This document shows, piece after piece, positions 13,078 to 27,300 of a stretch of 64,000 nt of DNA. Made by a program: the position numbers and the translations under genes. Position 1 is the first letter of the stretch, and each line of letters opens with the position of its first letter. Origin of the DNA: Salvelinus alpinus (Eukaryota > Chordata > Actinopteri > Salmoniformes > Salmonidae); NCBI RefSeq assembly GCF_045679555.1, contig NC_092094.1, positions 15,142,612 to 15,206,611 on the forward strand, in the 5' to 3' direction. The notes beneath the pieces were generated by a model that had not been told where the DNA came from, did no database searches, and saw only the letters and a list, made by a program, of their open reading frames with translations.

Positions 13078-15266
13078 TGGAAGAGAGAGGAGAGGGAGAT
13101 GGATAGAAAGTGTAAGGGAGAGGGGATGGAGATGGATAGAAAGTGGAAGAGAGAGGAGAGGGAGATGGATAGAAAGTGGAAGAGAGAGGAGAGGGAGATT
13201 GATAGAAAGTGGAAGAGAGAGGAGAGGGAGATGGATAGAAAGTGGAAGGGAGAGGAGAGGGAGATGGATAGAAAGTGGAAGAGAGAGGAGAGGGAGATGG
13301 ATAGAAAGTGGAAGAGAGAGGAGAGGGAGATGGATAGAAAGTGGAAGAGAGAGGAGAGGGAGATGGATAGAAAGTGGAAGAGAGAGGAGAGGTAGATGGA
13401 TAGAAAGTGGAAGGGAGAGGAGAGGGAGATGGATAGAAAGTGGAAGAGAGAGGAGAGGGAGATGGATATAAAGTGGAAGAGAGAGAAGAGGGAGATGGAT
13501 AGAAAGTGGAAGAGAGAGGAGAGGGAGATGGATAGTAAGTGGAAGAGAGAGGAGAGGGAGATGGATAGAAAGTGGAAGGGAGAGGAGAGGGAGATGGATA
13601 GAAAGTGGAAGAGAGAGGAGAGGGAGATGGATAGAAAGTGGAAGAGAGAGGAGAGGGAGATGGATAGAAAGTGGAAGAGAAACGAGAGGGAGATGGATAG
13701 AAAGTGGAAGAAAGAGGAGAGGGAGATTGATAGAATGTGGAAGAGAGAGGAGAGGGAGATGGATAGAAAGTGGAAGGGAGAGGAGAGGGAGATGGATAGA
13801 AAGTGGAAGAGAGAGGGGAGGGAGATGGATAGAAAGTGGAAGAGAGAGGAGAGGGAGATGGATAGAAAGTGGAAGAGAGAGGAGAGGGAGATGGATAGAA
13901 AGTGGAAGGGAGAGGAGAGGGAGATGGATAGAAAGTGGAAGAGAGAGGAGAGGGAGATGGATAGAAAGTGGAAGAGAGAGGAGAGGGAGATGGATAGAAA
14001 GTGGAAGAGAGAGGAGAGGGAGATGGATAGAAAGTGGAAGAGAGAGGAGAGGGAGATGGATAGAAAGTGGAAGGGAGAGGAGAGGGAGATGGATAGAAAG
14101 TGGAAGAGAGAGGAGAGGGAGATGGATAGAAAGTGGAAGAGAGAGGGGAGGGAGATGGATAGAAAGTGGAAGGGAGAGGGGAGGGAGATGGATAGAAAGT
14201 GGAAGAGAGAGGAGAGGGAGATGGATAGAAAGTGGAAGAGAGAGGAGAGGGAGATGGATAGAAAGTGGAGAGGAGAGAGGGAGAGGGAGATGGATAGAAA
14301 GTGGAGAGAGAAGTGGAAGAGAGAGGAGAGGGAGATGGAATAGAAGAAGTGGGAAGGAGAGAGGAGAGGGAGATGGATAGAAAGTGGAAGAGAGAGGAGA
14401 GGGAGATGGATAGAAAGTGGAAGAGAGAGGGGAGGGAGATGGATAGAAAGTGGAAGGGAGAGGAGAGGGAGATGGATAGAAAGTGGAAGGGAGAGGAGAG
14501 GGAGATGGATAGAAAGTGGAAGGGAGAGGAGAGGGAGATGGATAGAAAGTGGAAGAGAGAGGGGATGGAGATGGATAGAAAGTGGAAGAGAGAGGAGATG
14601 GAGATGGATAGAAAGTGGAAGAGAGAGGAGAGGGAGATGGATAGAAAGTGGAAGAGAGAGGAGAGGGAGATGGATAGAAAGTGGAAGAGAGAGGAGAGGG
14701 AGATGGATAGAAAGTGGAAGAGAGAGGAGAGGGAGATGGATAGAAAGTGGAAGAGAGAGGAGAGGGAGATGGATAGAAAGTGGAAGAGAGAGGAGAGGGA
14801 GATGGATAGAAAGTGGAAGAGAGAGGGGAGGGAGATGGATAGAAAGTGGAAGAGAGAGGAGAGGGAGATGGATAGAAAGTGGAAGAGAGAGGAGAGGGAG
14901 ATTGATAGAAAGTGGAAGAGAGAGGAGAGGGAGATGGATAGAAAGTGGAAGAGAGAGGGGAGGGAGATGGATAGAAAGTGGAAGAGAGAGGGGAGGGAGA
15001 TGGATAGAAAGTGGAAGGGAGAGGGGAGGGAGATGGATATAAAGTGGAAGAGAGAGGAGAGGGAGATGGATAGAAAGTGGAAGAGAGAGGAGAGGGAGAT
15101 GGATAGAAAGTGGAAGAGAGAGGAGAGGGAGATGGATAGAAAGTGGAAGAGAGAGGAGAGGGAGATGGATAGAAAGTGGAAGAGAGAGGGGAGGGAGATG
15201 GATAGAAAGTGGAAGGGAGAGGGGAGGGAGATGGATAGAAAGTGGAAGAGAGAGGGGAGGGAGATG
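13077..15266 (+). repeat. 33-bp purine-rich minisatellite (~66 copies)
   Basis: Unit GAGATGGATAGAAAGTGGAA plus GAGAGAGGAGAGG. The unit is 11 codons, so both strands give long artefactual ORFs (up to ~760 codons, EMDRKWKREER repeats on plus). A rearranged patch at about 14265-14360 shifts the frame. The plus strand is almost pure purine. Confidence 0.97.
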
Positions 15267-16282
15267 GACATGATAAACGACACAAACAGACAGATGAGAG
15301 ACCGCCTGGCCACGCCCGCCTGCCTCTCTTGGACATGCGCTCTCAACTCCATGGTCTCCAGAGACTAACCTGTCTCTCAGCCTTAACCTGTCTCTCAGCC
15401 TGACAGGGCTTCAAATCCTCCCCCCTATCACAGTCAGAATAAATAAGCCCCCGAGGGACGTGGAGTGACGGGTGATCCCACTTCCTCTGATGTGGGGGGA
15501 GCTGGTACAATGAGTAGTCGGCTATTCAAAAGCTTTTACGATCAGAAGAGGCGATGTCAGTCAGCACTCAGCAGGGGTGTAACACCATCCAAAAATCTTC
15601 ACGAGGGCTCTGTTGCTAGGCAGTAGGGGGGTCTGGTTGCTATGCAGACAGCAGAGTCGGGTGGTTGGATGGTTAGATGCTAATTTGCTAATGTGTGGCG
15701 GAGAGAGGAGGGTTAAAATAACTTAAGACCAGGGTAGACCTGCCGCTGTAGACACCCAGTCTGTCCATAAAGAGAGAGAGAGAGGAATTGTGGGAACAAT
15801 TCCCAGCAACAGGCCTTAAATAGCAGAGATCATTAGATATAATGTGACACAAGAAACCACAGTTGCTTGGGGCATCCTGTTATTCCATGCATAACATCTG
15901 ACTACACAATGGCTTAAGGATAAGGGTACCAAAGCATCTCCCTCATACAGGAGATCACATGCAGCTCTGTTGTTGAGAGCAAGGTTACGTCATGACCATG
16001 AACCAACCAAGTCAGCAGTGGGCAGAATGAATATAGGCCTAGGCTGCTGTACCCGTGCCCTGTTGGGATAGTTAGCCTGTAAAGATAATCTGTGAGATAA
16101 TCACTGATCTAAGCGGATTGCATGGGTCAAATCAAGTACTCAACCATACAGTTTTCACCCATCCAGTCGTTACTGATCAGTAAAGTAAGTAACACAGGGA
16201 GGACTCTAAAATGATTCTACAGAAATGTGTTGGATTAATGTCGTTTTTGGTCACTGGCTGACATGCCGATGGAAGAAGTCCA
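15267..16282. other. Unique-looking intronic DNA, no gene seen
   Basis: Non-repetitive sequence in cttnbp2 intron 2. I looked for the next cttnbp2 coding exon on the minus strand and found no convincing candidate. The stretch 16397-17071 is likewise without a recognisable gene. Confidence 0.5.
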
Positions 16283-16396
16283 AAAGTCTGCGGGTTTCTT
16301 CTCTTTACTCATCTTATTCAACTGTTGCACCTGCAACAAAGTCTGCGGGTTTCTTCTCTTTACTCATCTTATTCAACTGTTGCACCTGCAACAAAG
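16283..16396 (+). repeat. Perfect 55-bp tandem duplication
   Basis: Two adjacent identical copies of a 55-bp segment beginning AAAGTCTGCGGGTTTCTTCT. The first ends at about 16340 and the second runs to 16396. A recent slippage-type duplication. Confidence 0.95.
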
Positions 16397-17071
16397 ACAG
16401 TTCAGATGTGCCAGTGCCTTTTAAACATCTTAACAAAATGTATCCACTCTTCGATCAAGTGGTTGAACAGTTCCTACTCTACTTTAGGACAAAACTCTGG
16501 TTGTTGACAGCTGATCACTGACAGACTGAGCCTCAGCCACCATAAGAATGGGAGGGCTATGCTGCTGCTGTACTTATCATGTGACTGGTCTCGTTTGGAT
16601 AATCTGTTTACGGCCCCTTCTATTCTCCGGGGTGAAACCTGATAGCCTGGCTCAGCCAGCTTTAGCCACACGCTAATTAATTGACACCACCAAAGCCTAT
16701 TAATAACGCCCAAGTGCCACAAACAAACTCAGATACCACTGTAATCTGTCTGGACAACATTTCAGAGGTCTGTACGAAATGTGTGACGATATTAGAGAGA
16801 GTGGGTGTAGGTTTGGGTCGTCTGGTGTACTGCAGCGTAGTTGGAAGAGAAGTATTGTCTATGTGTCTGATATCCATGGTGCTAGTCCGCAGCCAGCTGC
16901 TCTCCAGATGAAGCTTTTTTACGCTGTTCGTTCTGGCGATTTGAGGGGTTTTGTTATCCTGATCCTCTCTGACACACCATCCATCCTGCTTGAAAAGAGG
17001 AAGTGGGCCTCTCTCTCTCCCATATCCCCTCCCTTTTAGCATATTTTTCTTCTCTCTCTCTCTCTCTCTCT

Positions 17072-17390
17072 CAATTAAATTCAATTTAAGGGCTTTATTG
17101 GCATAGGAAACATATGTTACATTTGGCATGACGTAAGTAGATAATAACCAAAAGTGAAATAAACAACACAAATGTACAGTAAACATTACACTCACAGAAG
17201 TTCCAAAAGAATAAAGACATAAAATGTCATATTATGTGTATATATACAGTGTTGTAAGGATGTGCAAATAGTTAAAGTACAAAATGGAAAATAAATAAAC
17301 ATAAATATGGGTTGTATTTACAATGGTGTTTGTTCTTCACTGGTTGCCCTTTTCTTGTGGCAACAGGTCACAAATCGTACTGCTGTGATC
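17072..17390 (-). mobile_element. LINE 3' UTR fragment (minus strand)
   Basis: Begins at CTCTCTCAATTAAATTCAAT and AAGGGCTTTATTGGCATAGG and continues to CAACAGGTCACAAATCGTAC. From memory this is the 3' UTR of the same salmonid LINE family whose RT fragment lies at 10.5-11.5 kb. No coding part is present. Confidence 0.6.
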
Positions 17391-17668
17391 AGGGAAAGGG
17401 GGATACCTAGTCAGTTGTATAGGGAAAGGGGGATACCTAGTCAGTTGCACAACTGAATGCATTCAAAAAATGTGTCTTTCGCATTTAACCCAACGCCTCT
17501 GAATCAGAGAAATGCGCTGCTTTAATCAACGTCATCAGCACAGTTGTTGTTAGGGGTTAACCTCCTTGCTCAAGAGAAGAACGGATTTTTCCACCTTGCC
17601 GGCTCAGCGATTCAAACCAGCGACCTTTCAGTTACTGGCCCAACGCTGCTAACCGCTAAGCTACCTTA
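17391..17668 (-). mobile_element. tRNA-derived salmonid SINE (HpaI-like)
   Basis: On the minus strand the 5' head (17668 down to ~17600) is tRNA-like: TAGCTTAGCGGTTAGCAG resembles a pol III A box, and GGTTTGAATCG resembles a B box. The body has TTAACCCCTAACAACAAC and the tail ends at ACTAGGTATCCCCCTTTCCC. The last ~28 bp are duplicated in tandem (17394-17450). This type of SINE is characteristic of salmonids and is one basis for assigning the organism. Confidence 0.8.
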
Positions 17669-17747
17669 TCTCAGGGAGAACACCAGGGTCTTTGTGTTTG
17701 GTACAGTCAAAACGGCAGTAAAGAGGGCTTTTTTTTAGCAAGATGCC

Positions 17748-18365
<618 letters not shown>

Positions 18366-18427
18366 AATGAGAGATGGGTGTAGTATAATGTAGATCCAAA
18401 CCAAGCACAGCTGCACAGCCTCTAAGG

Positions 18428-19136
18428 CAGGGTTTCCCAACTGGCGGCCTGCGGGCGGAAACTTGGCCCCCCAAGTTTTCTGAGCAAAACAAAATGTAAT
18501 TGTTGGGCATAAAAGACTGTCAAAACACCAGGAAATCTGTTCCCAAGTATTCACCAGCATTATAGAGAGACGTGTGATCGTACACAAATAATACAAATGT
18601 ATAATAATTGATTGGATTTATTTAGCACTTTTCTACCAACTGAGTCACTCAAAGCTCTTTAGGGGGAAACTCAGCTGCTCCACCACCATTGAGCTGCACC
18701 TTGGTGATGCACGGAGACCTTTCTGTGCCACAACACTCACCACACATCAGCTATCAGGTGGAGAGGTGAGGAGTGATATATGCCAATTAAGAATGAGGGG
18801 GATGATTAGATGGCCGTGATGGAATGTGGCCAGGTTGGGAATTGAGCCAGGACACCGGGGTGAACACCCCTACTCCTATAATAAGCGCCATGGCATTTTG
18901 AATGACCACAGAGACAGGACACCCGTTTTAACGTCCCATCCGAAAGACGGCACCCTACGCAGGACAATATTCACAAATGTAATCAAGGTTTGAAATTAGT
19001 ATGTTTTAGTCAAATATTATATTTGTTTAGGCTTCTTGTGGTCAATTGGCAGTCTAAAAATATATTTTTTCATTATGTTCTGGCCATCTGCTCAATAAAA
19101 AATTGCCCCATGGCTGAATCTAGTTGATGATCCCTG
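18428..19136. mobile_element. hAT-like non-autonomous element with 8-bp TSD
   Basis: CTCTAAGG occurs on both sides (18420-18427 and 19137-19144), an 8-bp target duplication as hAT transposases make. The termini are imperfect inverted repeats: CAGGGTTTCCCAACT at the left and CAGGGATCATCAACT as the reverse complement of the right. The interior (about 18600-18965) looks like another repeat inserted inside, ending with CATCCGAAAGACGGCACCCT. No transposase reading frame remains. Confidence 0.75.
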
Positions 19137-19486
19137 CTCTAAGGCCAAGCAAGGAGAAGCAAGGAGAAGCAAGGAGAAGAAAAACAGAAAACACTGTTCA
19201 ATGCCAGTCAGGTCGATAAGGACAAAAACGGACTACATCAAAGAAAAACGGCAATATCTACAAGCACATTTTTAGAGAATAGAGAACAATGAGCAGATTT
19301 CAATGTAATGTTCCAGAGGCTAAGAGAAAACAGAGAGATTGGCCTCTATCCTGTCTACAGCCCTGGTCTCAGAACTACTCAACTATCCCACATTAAGAAA
19401 CCAATTAAAAAGTTTAAGAGGACAAGACAGCTGAAAGTGGAGCACTAGGCAAAACACACCGGTGCTGATTCTGACCTAAATACAGC

Positions 19487-20609
<1,123 letters not shown>

Positions 20610-20708
20610 GTCTTGAAAGGTTGTTTCAGAAATAACTTGCTACTTAGCCCCGAGGAGGACACCTAGTAACCCCAATGCAAACTGGCTCCACTTTAACCAC
20701 ATCATCGA

Positions 20709-20937
20709 TCACATCTGTACCACAACCTCATCCCTCATCCATCCACATACAGTAACCTTGTCATCCACAATGTAAAACCTCATCTGTACCACAACCTCAT
20801 CCCTCATCCATCCACATACAGTAACCTTGTCATCCACAATGTAAAACCTCATCTGTACCACAACCTCATCCCTCATCCCTCATCCATCCACATACAGTAA
20901 CCTTGTCATCCACAATGTAAAACCTCATCTGTTCACA
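20709..20937 (+). repeat. 69-bp tandem repeat, 3 copies
   Basis: Three copies of a 69-bp unit containing CATCTGTACCACAACCTCAT and CAGTAACCTTGTCATCCACA. The third copy carries an extra CATCCCTC. From 20938 to 21250 no further feature is seen. Confidence 0.93.
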
Positions 20938-21250
20938 TAACCTCGTCCACATTCTCTACATGCCATGATCTGAAATCTCATCCACGTTGAGAACGTAGTG
21001 AGTAGCACACCTGCAGGTCTGCTTAGTTCAACACTCATTACATGTTTACTACAGTGGGATGACAGCTCACTGAGCTACAAGCCCTGTCTGAGTAATGCCA
21101 CACGGCCACAATACCATTTCTAGTATAAACATGACAGAACTGTGTTAGAGCCACGTAGTTCAAAACACAGAGAACTGAGTCCAAGACAACAATATGTGTA
21201 CACAACTATCAACCATATCTCACACAAGTAAACACTGTAGTAGATGCTGA

Positions 21251-21377
<127 letters not shown>

Positions 21378-21389
21378 ATCCAGACTCAC

Positions 21390-24300
21390 CCTCAGGGCTT
21401 CTATGACCAGGTCCCGGGCCTCCAGCTCCCCCTCCATGATGCTGAGCAGGGTCAGGAGCTCCGGCTTGCTCAGATTATCCATGTTAAACTCACATTTCTA
21501 CAACACACACAAATAAATAAATCTTACTTATCACATATTAACAGTGAGAGATGTATTAAAAAAGTATTTTTAATTGTAACTGATACACACATTTTTCTCC
21601 AGACAACATTATAATCTCTTCTTTGAAAATACTCATAAATATACATTTTTGTAATCAAATCCAAGGGAAATGACAAAGGTTTTGGCAAAGAAGGACATGA
21701 AACTTCAGAGCACCAACTTACTGCAAACTGCATCAACAGCAACAAAACAGTAGAGTTAGAAATGTGCATGATGACTAACAACACTCCTCAGATGGGTCTC
21801 ATTAAGGTTTGTTATAATGAAGCTGAATGTCTGGCTGTACATTGAGGCCATTAAGGTCGAACTACATTTATTCACATCATTAAAAGCTGATTTGGCCATT
21901 TGGACCCGCAGGGACAACGGACGGACGAATTGGGAAGGAGGATAGTGGTAATTGTGAGTGACCAGACCCATTTGGACCCGCAGGGACAACGGACGGACGA
22001 ATTGGGAAGGAGGATAGTGGTAATTGTGAGTGACCAGACCCATTTGGACCCGCAGGGACAACGGACGGACGAATTGGGAAGGAGGATAGTGGTAATTGGG
22101 AAGGAGGATAGTGGTAATTGGGAAGGAGGATAGTGGTAATTGGGAAGGAGGATAGTGGTAATTGGGAAGGAGGATAGTGGTAATTGGGAAGGAGGATAGT
22201 GGTAATTGGGAAGGAGGATAGTGGTAATTGGGAAGGAGGATAGTGGTAATTGGGAAGGAGGATAGTGGTAATTGGGAAGGAGGATAGTGGTAATTGGGAA
22301 GGAGGATAGTGGTAATTGGGAAGGAGGATAGTGGTAATTGGGAAGGAGGATAGTGGTAATTGTGAGTGACCAGACCACTTTCTGCTTTTGCGTCATCAAT
22401 CAATGAAAAGCTTTTCCAACCTCTCTGAGAAATGGATGGCTATACATTCCTGGGTTTACCAGTAGAGTGTTTGGCGAGGAGAGAGAACATTGGAACGGTG
22501 GCTGCTCCTGGTTAGTCTACATTCCATGTGTCACGCTCTGACTTTAGTTATATTTGTTTTCGTTTTCTTTATTATTTGGTTAGGTCAGGGTGTGACAAGG
22601 GTGGTTTGTTTAGTTTTTGTCTTGTCTAGGGTTTTTTGTCTTGTCTACGTTTCGTTTGGAGGTTTATTGTTTTGTTGGCGACATCGTTAATAAAGAAGTA
22701 TGTACGCTCACAACGCTGCACTTTGGTCCACTCTTCCTTCAACAGACGATCATGACAGAACTACCCACCAAAAGAGGACTAAGCAGCGTGGTTACCGGGA
22801 GAGTTGGGCATGGGAGGAAATCCTGGACGGCAAGGGACCCTGGGTACAGACGGGAGAATATCGCCGTCCTAAAGAGGAGCTGGAGGCAGCTAAGGCGGAG
22901 CGGCGACGCTACGAGGAGGCGTGCACGAGAGGCAGCCCCAGAATCTTTTTTGGGGGAGGCACACGGGGAGATTGGCGGAGTCAGGTCATAGACCTGAGCC
23001 AACTCCTTGTGTTTGCCGTGGGGAGAGAGTGACTGGGCAGGCACCGTGTTATGCGGTGACGCGCACGGTGTCCCCAGTGCGCACTCATAGCCCGGTGTGC
23101 TACATCGCAGCTCCTCGCATCGGCCGGGCTAGAGTGGGCATCGAGCCAGGAGGGATGGTGCCGGCTCAGCGCATCTGGCCTCCAGTGCGTCTCCTCGGCC
23201 CGGGTTATCCTGCGCCAGCCCTACGCACGGTGTCACCGGTTCGCCAACACAGCCCAGTGCGGCCTGTTCCAACTCCCCGCACTTGCCGGGCTACAGGGGG
23301 GATCCAGCCAGGACGAGTTGTGCTAGCTCTGCGCTCGAGGCCGCCGATGCGCCTCCACAGCCCAGTGCATCCAGTGCCTCGGCTAAGGAAGAGGCCTCCT
23401 GCATGTCTCCCCAGCCTGGTGAGTCCTGTGCCTGTGCTAAGCCCTAACCCTCCTGCATGTCTCCCCAGCCTGGTGAGTCCTGTGCCTGCTCCCAGAGCCA
23501 GGCCTCCTGTGTGTCTCTCCACTCCAGTGGTGATCCATGGCACGAAGCCTCCAGTGATGATCCATGGCACGAAGCCTCCAGCGATGATCCATGGCACGAA
23601 GCCTCCAGTGATGATCCAATGGCAAGAAGCCTCCAGTGATGATCCATGGCAAGAAGCCTCCAGTGATGATCCATGGCACGAAGCCTCCAGTGAGGATCCA
23701 TGGCACGAATCCTCCAGTGATGATCCATGGCAAGAAGCCTCCAGTGGTGATCCATGGCACGAAGCCTCCAGTGATGATCCATGGCACGAAGCCTCCAGCG
23801 ATGATCCATGGCACGAAGCCTCCAGTGATGATCCATGGCAAGAAGCCTCCAGTGATGATCCATGGCAAGAAGCCTCTAGGGGTGAGACATGGCACGAAGC
23901 CTCCAATGGGGGTCTCCAGTCCGGAGCCTCCAGCAACGGCCTCCAGCCCGGAGCCTCCAGAGACGGCCTCCAGAGTCGCCCTCCAGCCCGGAGCCTCCAG
24001 AGTCGCCCTCCAGTCCGGAGCCTCCAGAGTCGCTCCCCAGTCCGGGGTCGGCGGCGCCACCTAAGTGGGCACCACCTAAGTGGGCCAAGCCAGAGGTGGA
24101 GCGGGGTCTACGTCCCTCACCAGAGCCGCCACCAAGGGGGAAATGCCCACCCAGACCCTCCCATACGGTATAGGTTTAGGTTTGCGGCCGGGAGTCCGCA
24201 CCTTTGGGGGGGGGGGGTACTGTCACGCCCTGACTTTAGTTATATTTGTTTTCTTTATTATTTGGTTAGGTCAGGGTGTGACATGGGTGGTTTGTTTAGT

Positions 24301-27300
24301 TTTGTCTTGTCTAGGGTTTTTTGTTTATCTATGGGGATTTTGTATTGTCTAGGGGAATGTAGGTTTATGGTGGCCTGAATTGGTTCCCAATCAGAGACAG
24401 CTGTTTATCGTTGTCTCTGATTGGGGATCCTATTTAGGTTGCCATTTTTCCATTTTGGTTTTGTGGGTAGTTGTCCATGTTTAGTTGCCTGTGAGCACTA
24501 CGTTGGCGTCACGTTTCGTTTGGAGGTTTATTGTTTTGTTGGCGACATCGTTAATAAAGAAGTATGTACGCTTACAACGCTGCGCCTTGGTCCACTCTTC
24601 CTTCAACAGACGATCGTGACACCATGATAGAGACGACAGTATCAAACTGACTGACAGATGACAGACTGACGACTCGTTGTTCTGATTGAATAAGACTAAC
24701 TTGTCTGTCATCCTCCTTGCACAACTTAAGATGATATTGGGAGCTTAACTAAATTCATATAGGTGTACAATGAAAATGATGCAACCTCACAGGCTGAGAG
24801 ATGCACTGAGATGCACTCAGCTGAGCTTTTGTTTTTGCACAGCTATTTGTTCAATGAAACAATAAACGGAAATAAAATCTGGAGAGGGAGGGAGAGACGA
24901 ACTCCTAGCCTCTAGTCACAAGCGTTCTATTTTATCTCTGCTAAGGTAGATGCGTTTGTACCTGTTCAATATGGTGACATTCAATCACCCTGCCACAGAT
25001 ACGTGATTGTCTATCATAATTCTGAATCCCTGCCATGTTCATCATCGATCCAGCAGCCTCCTTCATAAAGATCCATTAAATCACAGACAGAATATATAAC
25101 CTATGAAACCAGCCTGGTCTTTCAGCAGGCTGCTGGAGTTCAAAGTGTTCCTAAATACTAGGCGTTCAAATACTGTGTCTGGATGACAAGACATCGTAAG
25201 ACTCTAATGGCTTGAGATACCGGTATGTCAACTTTTGTGTAAATTATAGGCCAAAAATGTATACAGGTTTTATTTAGTCTAATATAGATCTGTAAAATAA
25301 TTTTAGTCGTGCAAGCAAGTAAACCAGTAAGATTGAAGCCCTTAGAAAGTATGGCAATCTATTTCCTTCAGAACAGCCCCAACCAAGCCAGGATGGGGTT
25401 AAAAGTGAAGAATCCAGCGATTGATTCACTCTGTTTCAAGCTTTCAAATTAATTCCCAACCCCTACGCACCATTCTCCCCCTGCTGTGCTGCTGCCAGTG
25501 AGCCATTTGGAGAATTGAAAGTCTTCGAAGGCTTGCATGACACTATCCCAACCAAAGCCTGTACGGGCTTCTGTCATGTGGGCCTCCGGTCTTCGTCAAT
25601 GTACTCGGGTGGCATTTCTCCCTCCTGCATTTCTGCACAGTGAGCAGGTGAGGGAAGCTAAGGCTAATTTGTTCCAAGAGCCGTGAGTTAAGTTCCAAAT
25701 GGTAGCCTATTCCCTATATAGTGCACTACTTTTGACCAGGGCCCTAGTAGTTCACTACATAAGGAATAGGGGGTCATTTGGGAAGCAGACGTGGTGTGCT
25801 GTGCTGCCTGCAAAGGGCAGGAGCCTGGCTAGTATTCAGCTAACTCCTCACTGTACTGGAGTTAATCAGGACTATGTCACTTCCCATTGGGACACACTGA
25901 AGAGGACAAGACTGAAGACCAGCTTCAAGCTTTAAGGCCTCAAGTGTTTTTGTTACATTGGAAAATGTTACTGCATATGCTTAGAAACTAGGGCTGTGAC
26001 GATACCAGTATCGCTGACCAGTGTGGCCCTACCACCACCATTCATCAACCTCTGACCCCTCTCTAAACCAAGTGAACCGGTCCTCAAGGGCCCTTCAGAA
26101 AAGAAACTCCCTGACCGAGGGCCAACAAAAGAGGGTGCTGCAGGCAGGACTCTATAATGCCACTAAATATTTTGCTGTGCCACCAGGAGTTGTACTTTGG
26201 GAGCACAATGAGCATAGAAAAAATTATTACAGATAATAATTGTTGTAATGATAAGGCTTCGCTGTACCATTGTTTCCGAGTCCCTAGAGAAAAAGGAGAG
26301 TGCATATTCGTTAGCATCATGGTTGCACCATTACTACAGAGAAAACGGCTTGCTTCTAGCCCAAACAGGTCAAAAGATCTGACCCATATTACTGGAGAGG
26401 ACGGATGGTTGGTTGATGTGCTGTCCTCGAGGCACCTGTTCAGCTGAACGCTGAGTGTAAACTAGCCTGCGGGCCGTTAAAGCAAGGGAAGGAGTGCAGT
26501 GTGCACTGATCGCGCTCAGTAGAGCTGGGCTGGCGGGCTGGCTGGCTTGGCTGACACGGTACTCTGAGCTATGCCAGCTGAATCACTGAAATTAAGACCA
26601 ATTTAGAAACGTCTCCGGTGTACATACCCCCTCCCCCTCTCCTTCTCGCACTCTGCTCTATCTCTGGCCTCCTTCCTTACATCTCTCTCTTGCTTTCTTT
26701 CTGCCCCCTTCCATTACTTTCTTACTTTCTCTTGCTTTTCTTGCCTTCTGAGTCATTTCATGTCATTTCAGCAAGCCATGACACCCACCATCTCAGATTG
26801 TTCTGAAATCGTTCCTGTAGTTGGAAACAGTTAAGATTGGCATTCCTGAAACATCATTTTGTTGAAATTTAAGCTAATTAATTACACCCAAATTGGCCAT
26901 TTTAATTTATAGGATTCAGATCCTATTCAATAAATATATTACCCAACATCAGATTTGTACCAAACATCTTCCTACCAATGAGTAAGACATTTTTTGTCAA
27001 AAACCACCAACGGACCCTCCACACCCCACACCAATCCCACCCCAGCAACCAATATACAGTATCAGCTCTCTATGTTTGACAAGTATAGTATAAAGCTGTG
27101 GCTTGGAGTATTGCTTCTTCATACTATGTAATATATTCCCTGTGAATCTGGTGATGTTTTTTTCGCCCTGTTCAGAGAAATTTGTCATTGAAGTTGCTTG
27201 CATTATTTACCATAAAGAAGTGTGGAAGTACCCGATTTTGACCACTGGATGCCTCTGTTCCTGCTATACCGCCACACTCTATTATCCATTTTAGTGTGCT

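Larger units (their letters stand above)
22529..24621 (+). mobile_element. Non-autonomous LTR retroelement with 5-bp TSD
   Basis: Two related LTRs, TGTCACGC...GTGACA, at 22529-22757 (229 bp) and 24221-24621 (401 bp). They enclose 1.46 kb and are flanked by CCATG on both sides (22524-22528 and 24622-24626). A G-rich polypurine-like tract (24204-24217) precedes the right LTR. Both LTRs carry AATAAAGAAGTATGTACGCT. The interior has no recognisable gag, protease, RT or integrase. It keeps one long open frame (22921-24378) rich in Pro, Arg and Ser, running through a 27-bp minisatellite. The left LTR lacks about 170 internal bases present in the right one. It lies in cttnbp2 intron 1 and needs enzymes from elsewhere to move. 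Confidence 0.85.

Noticed and set aside
13057-15368. Several 300-760-codon ORFs of Ser/Pro- or Glu/Lys/Arg-rich repeats
   Set aside because: Artefacts of the 33-bp purine minisatellite; different frames and strands are equally open.
22739-24088. Minus-strand ORFs across the LTR element
   Set aside because: Shadows caused by GC-rich, repetitive internal sequence; the element's own orientation is plus.
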